Shown one piece after another: positions 42,359 to 53,770 of a DNA stretch of 64,000 nucleotides; the first letter of the stretch is position 1, and each line of letters starts with the position of its first letter. The stretch comes from Alopecurus myosuroides (lineage: Eukaryota > Streptophyta > Magnoliopsida > Poales > Poaceae). A program made the position numbers and the translations under genes. The stretch is taken from positions 272,075,092-272,139,091 of the forward strand of contig CM054062.1 in NCBI GenBank assembly GCA_028641055.1, read 5' to 3'. The notes beneath the pieces were generated by a model. The model saw nothing but the letters and a program-made list of their open reading frames with translations. It did not search any database and had not been told where the DNA came from.

Positions 42359-45300
42359 ATAAAATATGTTGAATTGTTTTAAAAATGGTACCGTTGGAAA
42401 GTATTTGAAATTTCAAGAATTTAGAATTTTGTTTCATGTCATTTGGATAACTAAAACAGAAGTTACGATTTAACTAAATAAATAGAAATAAAAAGAAAAA
42501 GAAAAGGGCTGGATGACGTCATGATGACGTCACAATCTTCAACCTGCAGTCGAAACTGCAATGACCGTTTCTTCTTCGATCTTAACCCGGCGATTACTCG
42601 CGTTTAAGACCACCGTTTGACGCGTCGTTTCCTCCTCCTTAAAGCCCTCCTCTCCCTCTTCAATACCCCTCTCTTTACCCCCTCCCATTGTGCCCCGAGG
42701 CCTCTCAATTTTCTCGCCGGAGCCCGCAGATGCCGCCGGCCATTTTCATCGATTCCGGCGAGTTAGTCCATTCCCCTCAGTCCCTGTTGGTTCCATGTGG
42801 TTCACCATGACTATGCGCGTCCTCTAAGACTTTGTTTTGTTCCTCCCGTGCGCAGAATCCATCTCGCTGTGCGTCGCCGGAGTTGCTACCTCTCCGCCAG
42901 CTCGTCGCCGTCGCCTGCATCAACGCAGGAGTACTTCGTCGTCACCGTAGTGCTCAATGTCTCCTGCCGAACCCCGACGTCGCCTCCGTTGAGCACGAGG
43001 CTCTCTACATCGCCCGCTCCATCCACGCCCGACGATCGCCGTCGCTTGCGTCGTCTCCATCCGCTCTGTGTCACCGTCCGAGCGAGCGTTGGTCCGCGCC
43101 GTCACCACCATAGTGCTCGACGTGCCCCTCTGAAGCTCTTCGTGGTCTTCCCGAGCCCAAGGAACCTCTGCAGCGCCACCGTCGTCGACTTCCGAGCGGC
43201 AGCCACCGCCGCGCCTCCATTTTCTGGTTGCAGCGCCGACGAGGTGAGCTTCCCTGTGTCCCTGTCCGTTGAATCCGATGGATGGCTAGGATTAGATCCA
43301 CCTAGTGAATCGGTACGTTTAATCTGGGGCGTCCATTGCCACTTAAATCCCACGGTTCACAACAGCGATCCGCGCGAAACGTTCTCATCCAATCAGATCG
43401 CTCCATTTAGGTTCCCTCGGATCGCCCTATTTTTCTTGTAACAGAGAAGCCCTTGTAAATTTGCAGAAAAGCCCCCATCTTAGAATTGCAATAACTTTTG
43501 ATCCACTTAGGCAAATGTAGCAAACTTGGACTTTTTGAAATCAGAACAACATGTAGAAACTTTTGGCACTAGACAATTTCAAATTTGACAAACTTACATT
43601 GTTCAAATTTAAATATGCCTTGTTTGATAAAATTTGACATAATTCAAATTCTGTAAATCCAATTTGAGCAAACCAAATTTCTTTGGGTTCCTTAGAATAT
43701 GTACTAACAGTATCCACTGCCCAAAATCCTATTTGAATTACTTTTGAAGTGTTTTAGATTTTAGATGGCCATTTGAGTATTTTGGACATAGATTTAATTC
43801 TATAAATAATTAGAAATTGTTTTCTTAGGCAAAATTGATCCATTTGATAACCATGAACCAGAGACAACAGTGCCTAACCATTTTGGACACCCTTGGACCA
43901 TGACCATGTATTTTTTAGCCAAACTTCCACCATAGTAGTCCACCTAGTTGGTTAAGTATTAGAGTTGTTTCTATCATTGTTTACCTTTGTTGTTATGGCT
44001 ATTTTGGAGCCAAGATCAAGTACCTAGTATGTGTCAATCACATACAAGACCAAGTAGTGAACCTTAGACACTAGTACCTTTCCTTTCTATCTACTCCTCC
44101 ACTCCCCATGCTTGCTTCAAGATTTCACCAAGTTGGGATTTGTGAGAACCATGAAGTGCAATGGAGGACTTAACCATCTAGAGATTTTTCAACATGAAGA
44201 TAGAAGACCAATGAAGGACTTAGCAAATAAAACAAACTTCGGAAGCATATCCAAGAAGTGGAAGCACTTAGAAGAAAACCAGAGAAACTTCCAGAAGACG
44301 AACCCCCTTTCTCTCTAAGTCTTTTTCCTTCCCTTTTCTATTCTTCTACTTTCAACTTGGTGGCAACATGAAGAGCTACAAGGAAGATCAAAGAAGAAGT
44401 TTTGAAGAGAAGACATGGACTCCACAAAGCAACTCGACGAAGTACAAGTGTATGAAGAAAATCAAGGAGAAGACATCTACCTTTTCTCTTTCTATCTTTC
44501 TTATTTCCTTTCTTTCCAAATGGACTTAGTGGTATTTTGTGCCCATCCCATACCCAAACTAAGTAGTGAAGTGAAAGCCATGAAGATTTATCGAGTTCAA
44601 GAGAACCTTCACAACAAGGAGGAAACTACAATAGAAGCATGAAGATGATCTTCAAGAAGACAAGCCTGTGAAGACTTGGAGCCATCCTTGAAGAATAACA
44701 AGTTGTTTTTGTCCAGCCCTTGACCCAAATGGAAAACACCAAGACTTTAACTTGTTATATCCTTTGTTATGAAGTTATTTGAACCTTGTCCTAGCCAACT
44801 TGGTCCAACTACTTTGTTATGTTATTTGCTTTGTTTGCTTTCTCCACTTATGTGTTTGATTGCTAGGATGCTTGCTTATTTTGTTATTGTGTTTTCAATG
44901 AATAGATTGTACGGAGAGAAACGATCTTTTGTAAAGAGAGTGTGATATCTTCACAAACTTCAACAAGGCAAGTAACACACCATCAACTACCTATTATTTT
45001 CTATATGCATTAGTTGATTTTGAGTAGTATGCATGATAGGGTTTTTTAATAAGTTATATTATGCTATGCTATTATCCTAGTAGTGTGTAGCCATCTCTTT
45101 TACCCTTGTGTCTTTGATAGCCTTAGAACTTAGTAGATGCTATGCAATATTACAAGATGGTTTTACTAGATGTGGAGGAAAAATTCTAAGTATAACAAAT
45201 AAATGAACCACCTGGGTGGAAGTGGTAAGACTGGATTATGTTGAGTGTTTCCTCAGGGCCCTTGTTTAAGGGTTATTTCACTTGAGGTTGTCACTTGTGG

Positions 45301-46225
45301 ATGGCCACCCAGGAACAAAGAGATTAATAAGTCTAGTAGCTTACCGTGCAGCCTTTTGACATATGGGCTCTGTCTTGATCAACTAAGTTGTGAGGTTTAG
45401 CCCAGGCTTGACTAGCAGATGTAGCAAAATTATAGGTGGAACGGTCTTGCCGGTGGGTTTGGACTTCTTCTTCTGAAAGATCTCATCTCAATTCTATCCT
45501 TTCCATGATGCACTCTGGGTGTATAGGATGTTTGGGCTAATTGAAGACAAAGGGTGAAAGTGCACAACCTCTGTAGAGTCAACAAACTAAGATCTTAGCC
45601 GTGTCCCCGGTTATGGACAACTATGAGCAGCTGGACAAGGATTGACGGAAGAATCTCATCATCAATTTCAATAAGTAAATTTTTTACCAAGTGAACAGTA
45701 TTGTAGTGCTTGGATCTTAATCCAATGTTGCCACCCTTTCGAAAAGAAAAGTTGGTTTTACAAAAGTGATAGGAGAAAACTGGCTTTATGCAAAACTTAG
45801 CCAAAACCCCACTCAGCCAAATAAGCATGTAGTATTAGTCTTGCCATTTATATCCACCATAGTGTTACTTGCTAATACATTAAATTGTGTTGACTCCCTT
45901 GTGGCTGCATATTCCATATTGCAGATGTTTCTGAAGACGAGTAAGGATTTCGTTTAGGATCTCGAGACTATCGCCAACATGTTTAGCATGTGGCACATGA
46001 ATAAGATGGGCTCAATGTTGTACGATGTCTTCCGCTATATATCTTTGTTTACTGCTAGTCTTCTAAGACTATGCAAGTTGTAATACTATTTTGTAAAAAC
46101 TGGATCATGCGATGTAATAGAATTTGATGCATTTGCATGATATTTCATTTTGTACTGTGGTGCTAGCAATTGATCCAGGGACTAGCACAATAACACAGGT
46201 ATTCCATCTTTATTAAAAGTTGGGA
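42359..46225 (+). repeat. Very long LTR-like segment (~3.9 kb), 5' end cut
   Basis: No transposon protein and no convincing host gene. An AT-rich beginning is followed by a GC-rich leader (about 42600-43260) with a GAGGTGAGCTTCC donor-like site at 43239-43251. A long AT-rich part ends in GTGCACAACCTCTGTAGAGT (from 45560) and a terminal ATTAAAAGTTGGGATGCTACA near 46225. These end strings occur in long LTRs of Triticeae gypsy elements that I recall without a name. The left end is the breakpoint with element B. The right end is the junction with element E. Gene-free throughout. Confidence 0.45.
42797..43441 (+). other. 214-codon open frame in the GC-rich leader, probably not a gene
   Basis: Open from an ATG at 42797 to TAA at 43439-43441. 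It is rich in Arg, Pro and Ser with no domain. Other frames on both strands are also open here because the region is very GC-rich. It fits an LTR leader. A donor-like GT at 43243 would splice out the second part. I give it low weight as a protein gene. Confidence 0.25.
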
Positions 46226-46559
46226 TGCTACACCTGGCATTTATGTTTTGTCCCACTCTGAAGGACTAGCGAAATACCACTTTGCCATGCTTCATCTATA
46301 CCTGAAACAAACGTTTACCTTTCTTTGCATTATTATTCATGATCCTTTATTTGAGTTACTCTTCGTGATGCAAAGTAATTGCTATGCTTTATTATTAAAG
46401 TTTTATTTTTCATGCCTGTGTTTAAAGTTTTATGATCTCAGCGTGCATATGGTTTTACATAAGGTTGACCAAGTTTATGTTAGTAGCATGTCACCTCAGA
46501 AATTATGGTTTTATCGTTTACCTACTCGAGGATGAGTAGGAACTAATCTTGGGGATGCT
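46226..46559 (+). other. 3' internal end of gypsy element 'E'
   Basis: Non-coding. It contains AGCGAAATACCACTTTGCCA (46268-46287), matching AGCGAGATACCACTTTATCA in element D near 55395, and ends in AATCTTGGGGATGCT directly before the LTR, a purine tract. Only this tail of E's internal region remains. Confidence 0.55.
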
Positions 46560-48144
46560 TGATACGTCATAAACGTATGCCTAATTTTTGATGCTCCATG
46601 ATCATATTATGCCAATTGCTACATGTTTTCTCCCTTATTTATAGCATTTTCATACGTTTTCCGAGACTAACCTATTAACAAGATGCCCAGAGCCAGTTCC
46701 CTGTTTTCTGCTATTTTTTAGTTTCAGAAAAGTTGTTCTGGAAGTATTCTCGGAATTAGAAAATTCGAAGCCCGGAAGCCCTATTTTCCCCGGAAGCATC
46801 CAGAAGACCGAAGAGGAGTCGAAGAGGGGCAGCAGGGGGCCCACACCATGGGCTGGCGCGGGTCCCCCTGGCCGCGCCATCTATGGGTGTGGGGCCCCTG
46901 GAGATCCACCACCTTTTCCCTTTCGCCTATTTAAGCCCCCCGGATGGAAAACCCTAAGTACCTTATCAAAATCCCCGAAAAAGTTCCGAATCCGCTGTAA
47001 CCGTCAACCCTAGATCAGGAGTGTTCTGGAGCTGTTTTCCGGCACCCTGACGGAGAGGAAATCATCACCAAAGGCTTCTACATCACCATGCCTGCCTCTG
47101 GAGTGATGCGTGAGTAGTTCATCCCTGGATTACGGGTCCATTACGGGTCCATAGCAGTAGCTAGATGGTTGTCTCCTCCTCATATGCGTCCATGTTTAGA
47201 TCTCGTGAGCTGCCTATCATGATCGAGATTGATCTTATGTAATTCTATATGTTGTGTTTGCTGGGATCCGATGAATATTGAACTTATGCCAAGTTTTATT
47301 TATTACATATGTTATTTGTGATCTTGCATGCTTTCCGTTGCTAGTGGTTGCTCTGGCCAAGTAGTTGCTAGTGACTCCAAGAGGGAGTATTTATGCTTGA
47401 TACTGGGTTCATGCCTCCTTGTTTCCTTGCTCGAGTGACAGAAACGTGAAGGGGGAGGATGTGTTGTTGCCATTAGGGAGAAAACAACGGTGAGAGTACC
47501 CACGTGTATAATGATTGCTTACATTACACACTTTGTTTAATGCAATTATCTGTTGTTTGCAAGTTAATACCTAAGGGGGTTCGGATGATAACCTGATGGT
47601 GGATTAATAGTCATAGATGCAGATGGATGTCGGTCTATGTATCTTGTTCTATTGACCACACTAAATATCATAGTAATCATCATGTTGTAATGTTCACTAC
47701 GGTGCAACCTTTATTTGTCAATTGCCCAGCTGTAATTTGTTTACCTAGCATGTTATCTTTTATGGAGAGACACCACTAGTGAACCTATGAACCCCGGTCC
47801 ATTTTCCACACTGTTAAACAAACCACAACAATTTCCTGCTCTCTCTACTTTCTGCAAGCATTCAACTGTTTTCCACACTATACGTTTAATCTTTGTTTTT
47901 AGCAAGACCGGTGAGATTGACAACCTGACTGTACCGTTGGGGCAAAGTATTTTGGTTTTGTTGTGTGCAGGTTCCACGTTGTTGCTAACACCGGTGAAGC
48001 GCCGGCACCACCGTCAGTGGCATCAACCTTCCGAAGATCCTCCTTCTCCTACTGGATTGATAACCCTGGTTCTTAACTAAGGGGAAAACTCCTACCGCTG
48101 TGCTCATCACACCCTCCTCTTGGGGTATCCCAACACAAGCATCA
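46560..48144 (+). repeat. 3' LTR of gypsy element 'E' (1585 bp)
   Basis: Starts TGATACGTCATAAACGTATG and ends CACAAGCATCA. It carries the dyad (46837-46897) and TATTTAAG just after it. It matches F (2555-4108) closely, J (31207-32410) in reverse and G (57303-58688) more distantly. A purine tract precedes it, so it is a 3' LTR. It abuts a 5'-truncated LTR of element D, suggesting that E was inserted into D's LTR. Confidence 0.8.
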
Positions 48145-48164
48145 ATCGCCATCTTTATTGACAC

Positions 48165-49063
48165 CACTTCTCCATGAACCATCCATGATTCCCCATCCAT
48201 GTGTGAGTAATCCCCGCTGTAGGCTGAGAGGGATGGTAGGGATTGGATGAATTCGTTCTTGTAATAATGCCAAATTGTTAGGGCATGGTGCCTAGTATCC
48301 GTTGTTCATGCTATCTATCGTTGTTGCAACTTGTTATGCTTAATGCTTGTCACTAGGGGCCGAGTTCCATGATCTCAGATTTGAACAGTTATTGTTTCAT
48401 GAAGATAATTATGTTTTTATTATACCTGCAAGTTGTTTACACATATCGTCGACCGGAACCCGGGGCCCAAAAGTGACAGAAATTGGGATGACCGGAGGGG
48501 ATGGCTGTGATGTGTGGATCACGTGTGTTCACGAAGTGTTAATGCTTTGCTCTGGTGCTTTATTAAAAGGAGCACCTTAATTACCAGTAGTTTCCCTTGA
48601 GGCCCCACTGCAACGGGCTGGTAGGACAGAACATGTTGTGCAAGTTTCTCATTGCGAGCACGTACGACTAAATATGTAACACATGCCTATGGTTACCTAG
48701 TACTTGGATGCTTTATTATTATTTATCTGCAATTGCCCATGTTTTGATTACTATATGAACTATCTTATCCATGCAACGCCCGTTCATCCATCCCTATGCC
48801 TATAGTATCTTAATCTTGCTATTTCCCACAATTGCTACCGATGTTTCTATTTTATTCCTGCTGTTATTTTACTACTGCTACTGCTATAAAACTGATACTA
48901 CTGATAAACTGTTGCGAGCACGTCTACTTCTAGGTGCAACTTAATTGACAACTCATCTGTTAAGACTTATAAATATTCTTTGGCTCCCCTTGTGTTGAAT
49001 CCATAAATTTGGGTTTTACTTACCTCGAAAACTGTTGCGATCCCCTTTACTTGTGGCTCATCA
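48165..49063 (+). repeat. 5' LTR of element D, first ~490 bp missing
   Basis: Matches 56165-57068 with a few per cent difference by eye, including GTGTGAGTAATCCCCGCTGT and CATGGTGCCTAGTATCCG. It ends TGTGGCTCATCA, followed by the spacer and primer site. The beginning is replaced by element E's LTR. Confidence 0.85.
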
Positions 49064-49074
49064 AGACTATTTTC

Positions 49075-49092
49075 TGGCGCCGTTGCCGGGGA
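49075..49092 (+). other. Primer-binding site of element D (tRNA-Asp type)
   Basis: TGGCGCCGTTGCCGGGGA, 11 nt after the LTR end. It matches element C's primer site. Confidence 0.88.
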
Positions 49093-49152
49093 GCGTAACT
49101 CTATTTATAAGCTCACCTGAACGTGATATTGTTTGCTACAAATTTTTCATCA

Positions 49153-51784
49153 TGGGTAAAACTCGTGATGGGAAAGTCCCTATATTAGCATCCACTACAA
49201 GGAGAGATACAACTATGAACACATATGTTGCTCTTGATTCACCATCTGTAATGAGTAAACTTCTTACACCACCACATACACATGCTGATACTTCTTCTGA
49301 GTCTGAAAATGCTTCTGATAATGTTGATGATTCTTCTACTGGGCTTGATGAGAGTTTTTCATTAGGTCCTTTCCTAGATGCTAGAATTGCTAGAGCTAAA
49401 CAAATGAAAACACTGAAATTCCTAATGAAAACATTGATAAACATGTTAGTTCACCTGAGTCTAGAGATGGTCCTAGTGAAGATCTTGAGGAAATTTATAT
49501 TGAACTTGATGATGAATTTATTGAAGAATGTCGTGCTACTACTAGTTCAAGTGCTATTAAGTGTCTTATTGCAAGATGTGTTGTTATATATAAACCGTCT
49601 CTTGATGCTAAGTTTTCTACATATTCTCCCATAAATATTAGAGATAAGAATTATGATTTCTCTCTAGATTTATCTTACATATCTATTGTTGAGGGAGAAC
49701 CTTTTTGTGGAACTGAAAATGAAAGTGTTGTAGGACATATGAATGATCTCTCATCTTTGAGTAGTTTATTTTCCGATGATATTAAAAAATGAAGCTACTT
49801 AGTTGATAATTTTTTCCTTTCTATTGAAAGATGAAGCTAAAACTTGGTTTAATAATTTGTCACCTGGATCTATTGATAGTCCTATTGGTTTGGTTAATTG
49901 TTTCTTTCGGAAATATTTTCCTGCTAGTGCTCAACATGCTACTTTGTAAAGAATCTTTAACTTTAAGCAAATTGAAGGAGAGAAAATGCTGGAATCTTGG
50001 GCAAGATTTGGTTCTTTACTTAGAGCTAAGCCTGGACATCAATTAGCCAAAAATGAACACCTATATATATTATATAATGGACTAATTGTTGAATCTAGGA
50101 CATACTTGGATAGTTGTGCTGGTTGTATTTTTAGGAAAAGAACTCTAGAATAAGCTGAGAAATTATTGGCTAAAATAAGAAAGAATCATGGTGATTGGAC
50201 TATACCTGAACCAACACCAACACCAAAGAAAAGGGAATGATTGAATTCAATGATGACGTGATCAGGGAAGGCAAGAAATATCTTAAAGAGGAGGGTATTA
50301 AATCTGAAGATATGAAGAATCTACCGCCTATAGAAGAATTATGTAAGCCAATTCCTCACCCATCCACTATTGAGGTACACTCTCTCCAATATTTTGATAA
50401 TAGAGATAGTACCTATTCTAAACCACCTAATTCTTAGATGAATTTGATAATTATGTTGTTAAGCAAGATAACTTTAATATGAGAATGCAGAATCATGTAA
50501 TGGAAAATTCTAGAGCTATTGATAATTTGCATGGTATTACTGAGAGAACCTCTAATGATGTTAAAATTCTTGTTAAACATTTCCATATGGTTCAAACTCA
50601 AATTGATCAACTCACTAAGGTGCAAAAACATTTGCTAGTTAATGCTTCTAGAGAAAAACATGTTTATGAAATAATCACTAGAAGTGGTATTTCTACTCAA
50701 GATCCTTTGTATCCTGAGGGTCATCCTAAAATAATTGAACAAGATTCTCAACAAGCTAAAAACAGTAGTACTCCTTCTAAGAAAAAGAAGAAAAAACATA
50801 AAACTGTTGTAGAATCTCTTGAACCTGCTAAAGATCCTAATAGTATATTTGTCTCTAATGCTGAAACTGAAAGTGGTAATGATAAGAATGATGCTTCTGA
50901 TAAAGAAGAAATGGAAGAGGAACCTGTAAAGAAAAAAAAAATGCAAAGTGCACTAAGGAGGATTTCATTGCTAATAAACATGGTAATGAGAGAGAACCTT
51001 GGATATAAAAATCAATGCCTTTTCCTAATAAGAAACATAAATCAAAGGAAGAAGAACATTATAACAAGTTATGTGATTGGATGAACCTTTGTTTTTGCAA
51101 ATTCCTTTAACTAATACTATTAAATTGCCTCCTTATTCAAATATATGAAAGATATTGTCTCTAACGAAAGGAAGATTCCTAATGAGTAAATATCCACTAT
51201 GCTTGCTAATTACTCTTTCAATGGTAAAGTTCCAAAGAAGCTTGGAGGTCCTGGTATACCTAATATGCCATGATCCATTAAAAATAATTATGTTAGAACT
51301 GCTTTACGTGACTTGGTAGCAGCAGTTAGTGTTATGCCTTTTTCTCTGTACAAAAGACTTCTTCTGGAAAAATTGATACGAACTGAGATATCTTTGCAAA
51401 TGGCTCATAAATCTACTGCTATTCCTGTTTGTATATGTGAGAATGTTCTTGTTCAAGTGGCTACTAATTTTTTTGATATTAACTCACTTTTTTGTGTTGG
51501 TAATGCCTGAAGATGATAATATGTCTATTATTCTTGCGAGACCTTTTCTTAAAACTTCATGGACTGTTAGTGATTGCAACCAAGGAAAAGTATCTTTTAA
51601 TGTTAAAGATAAAGAACATCCAGTTTATTTTCCCAAGAAGATTGATAGGAAATATGGTCTAAGTTCAATTCAAAATATTGAGACCATCAAGATTGGAGAA
51701 TTCTATTGTCCTATTCCAGTGAGACAAAAAGAATATGAAATTATCATGATTGGGACTATGTCTATCAAAGTTGCGGTAACATAA
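49153..51784 (+). pseudogene. Gag and protease of element D
   Basis: Starts near an ATG at 49153 (M-G-K-T-R-D-G-K-V-P). An acidic Ser-rich N-terminal part follows, then the gag core with E-A-K-T-W-F-N-N-L and P-I-G-L-V-N near 49830-49900, F-P-A-S-A-Q-H-A-T-L, A-G-C-I-F-R-K-R-T near 50120, and I-D-Q-L-T-K-V-Q-K near 50610. A Lys-rich stretch (50775-50800) and acidic spacer lead into the aspartic protease region (51313-51784), with S-V-M-P-F-S-L-Y-K-R and later I-I-L-A-R-P-F-L. The usual active-site Asp region just upstream of 51313 reads R-D-L-V-A-A. Frameshifts and stops are numerous (near 49420, 49790, 49948, 50152, 50437, 51085, 51150). This gag is of the Athila/Sabrina style I recall from wheat. 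Confidence 0.85.
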
Positions 51785-52717
51785 TCATCTAGTGAAAAGC
51801 AAAGTTTTGCTTCATATAAAAATGGTTTTGGTAACAAGACTTGATCAACCTTGCTAACAAAGTGATTTTGAATGTAGAAAATTATATTTTCACTATGTTT
51901 TCACTCTCACCTTTATGTTTTCACAATGTTTTCACCATGCTACTTTAGTATATCATTATGTTTTCCCTCGTCATTTGCCTATTGGAGTGCCATAGAACCT
52001 CTGGAGCTTTGGTTTTGGTTTTATTTTCCATCATTTAATAATTGTTTTCTTGGTTTATAGTCGTTTATTAAATTCTGGAAATTGCTCAAAAATAAAGTTT
52101 CTCTAAAATTCCATAATAAATATATTAAATTTCTGCGTTAAAAATTAGGCAGAGAAGCACCTGGGTCACCCTAAGGGGACTCACCATGCCTGCACACCAC
52201 CAGGTGGCGCAAGTAGGCCCCTGGGTGCGCCATCCCATGGTGTGTGCCCCCTGGCCCTCCACTTGCTCTCCTCCCTGCCAAACACTCCACTCTCTCACCC
52301 AAACTGGAAAACATTCCTGGAACCCAAGCTATTGCTGTCCTTCCTCGATATTATTCAATCTCCTTGCTCTTCTCCTCTTTGTTGCTGAAATTTGGGGCAT
52401 TTTGTCTCTGGTATGTGACTCCTCCGATTATCCAAGTAGAATTTTGTGTAGTGGAAAATTTCTTCAGTTTTTGGTACTGTAGGTGACAGGTTATGTGAGT
52501 TTGCATACTTGATTCATGTGAAAATAAATTAGTTTTAATGCATGTATATCCCTCTTACAAGTCTCTATAGTAGTTTCTATCATATAGTTGTTTCAAAATC
52601 AATTTTTGTGATCCTTGTTAAAATTTTCAGAAAAGGAAGATGCATAACTGCACCTATGGAGAAATCTTTGAGAGTGATGCACTTAGGAGGACAAGGCCTT
52701 CGAGATAAACTACTCGG
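51785..52717 (+). other. Region where pol should be; carries the dyad module
   Basis: About 930 bp without RT or integrase. A dyad (about 52187-52250) pairs CACACCACCAGGTGGCGCA with TGCGCCATCCCATGGTGTG, then comes a C-rich leader-like stretch. The sequence just before 52630 ends AAAATTTTCAG, an acceptor-like site. It may be an internal promoter and leader for the downstream ORF, as in C and B. No clear TATA box is visible. Confidence 0.4.
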
Positions 52718-53770
52718 TTGAGGCCATCCTACAATAAAAATCTTATTGCATTGAGTATTGATAATGAGGGGGATGATGGAGATGCACATCCGTCTACTTT
52801 CCCTTGCTTTAAATTTTTGAATGATGCAGGGATCCTTGATGATTTCTTGCTTCTTGTTGGTAGGGTTGGTCTAACTGAATATATGAATGACAAAAGCGCT
52901 CAATATGCTATACTAACCAAAACTTTTGTTGAGAGCTTTAATTTTGATAACTCCTCTTATAATCCATCTATTGCATTTAGAATCTATGATAGGCCTTTTT
53001 CCATGCCCTTGGCAAGATTTTGCAGTATCATAGGTATTAATACGATTGGGACAACGAGGAGGATTCAAAGACGACCTACTTATTTGCTGGAGCTCTACCG
53101 AGGGGTGACAAATGATGGTGACCGCGTAGCTCAGCGCGGCAAGATAAGGAACATTCAGCTCCCAACCATTAGATATTTTGCTTACTATCTTGATACTAGT
53201 GTTCTTGGTAGGGAAAACACTAGTAATGTTTCAAATTACCATTTAGATTTTCTGGCTGCTGCACTTAATGATAAACGTAAGTACAACCTTGGTGCTCTCA
53301 TTGCTCGCCGTTTAGCTGCTAGAGGACCCATTTATGGGGGTATTATTTCTGCGTGTATTATAACTGCTCTAGGCCTTTCTGTTGCTTCAAATGATGAGTT
53401 GTTAGCCCCAGAGAGAATTGATCTTTCGGCCATGAAAGCTCATCATTTTGTTACTTCTAAATCTAGTGCTAGAAATATAGCCTATAGAGTTTTATTTACT
53501 TATGGAGATGAAAGGGAAGTTCCTTTCCCGCAACCTAGTTTGTTTAGTATTCGCAAGGGTCCATGGTCGTGCTCGAAGGAGGATATGGACGAGCAACTAT
53601 GTTAGCTTGGTTTCCATGTGCATCACGACCCCGAGTATCAGGTAGGACAAGATGCACCCTCTGAGGACTACACCGTGCATTACAACGAGGCGTCCTCGAG
53701 TTCATATCAGGAGGATGACCCTTCCTCGTCGCACTATGGAGGCGCCACTTCTTGGCCCTCTTGGGATTAA
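52718..53770 (+). pseudogene. Downstream ORF of element D (plant transposon protein-like)
   Basis: A 295-codon open frame to a TAG at 53603-53605; the same frame then continues to about 53770 with G-G-A-T-S-W-P-S-W-D. The protein has no catalytic motif. Segments such as F-R-I-Y-D-R-P-F-S-M-P-L-A-R-F, L-P-T-I-R-Y-F-A-Y-Y-L-D-T and A-A-L-N-D-K-R-K-Y-N-L-G-A-L-I-A-R-R-L resemble the 'putative plant transposon protein' found downstream of pol or gag in grass Athila-like elements. No signal peptide or membrane segment is visible. The true start is unclear: the frame begins after a TAA, with no ATG at 52718, so a frameshift or splice is likely upstream. It sits where C and B have their smaller extra ORF. 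Confidence 0.65.

Noticed and set aside
52718..53605. Downstream ORF of D as a viral-type envelope gene
   Set aside because: No signal peptide, no hydrophobic membrane segment and no Cys pattern. It resembles the plant transposon protein found in Athila-like elements.
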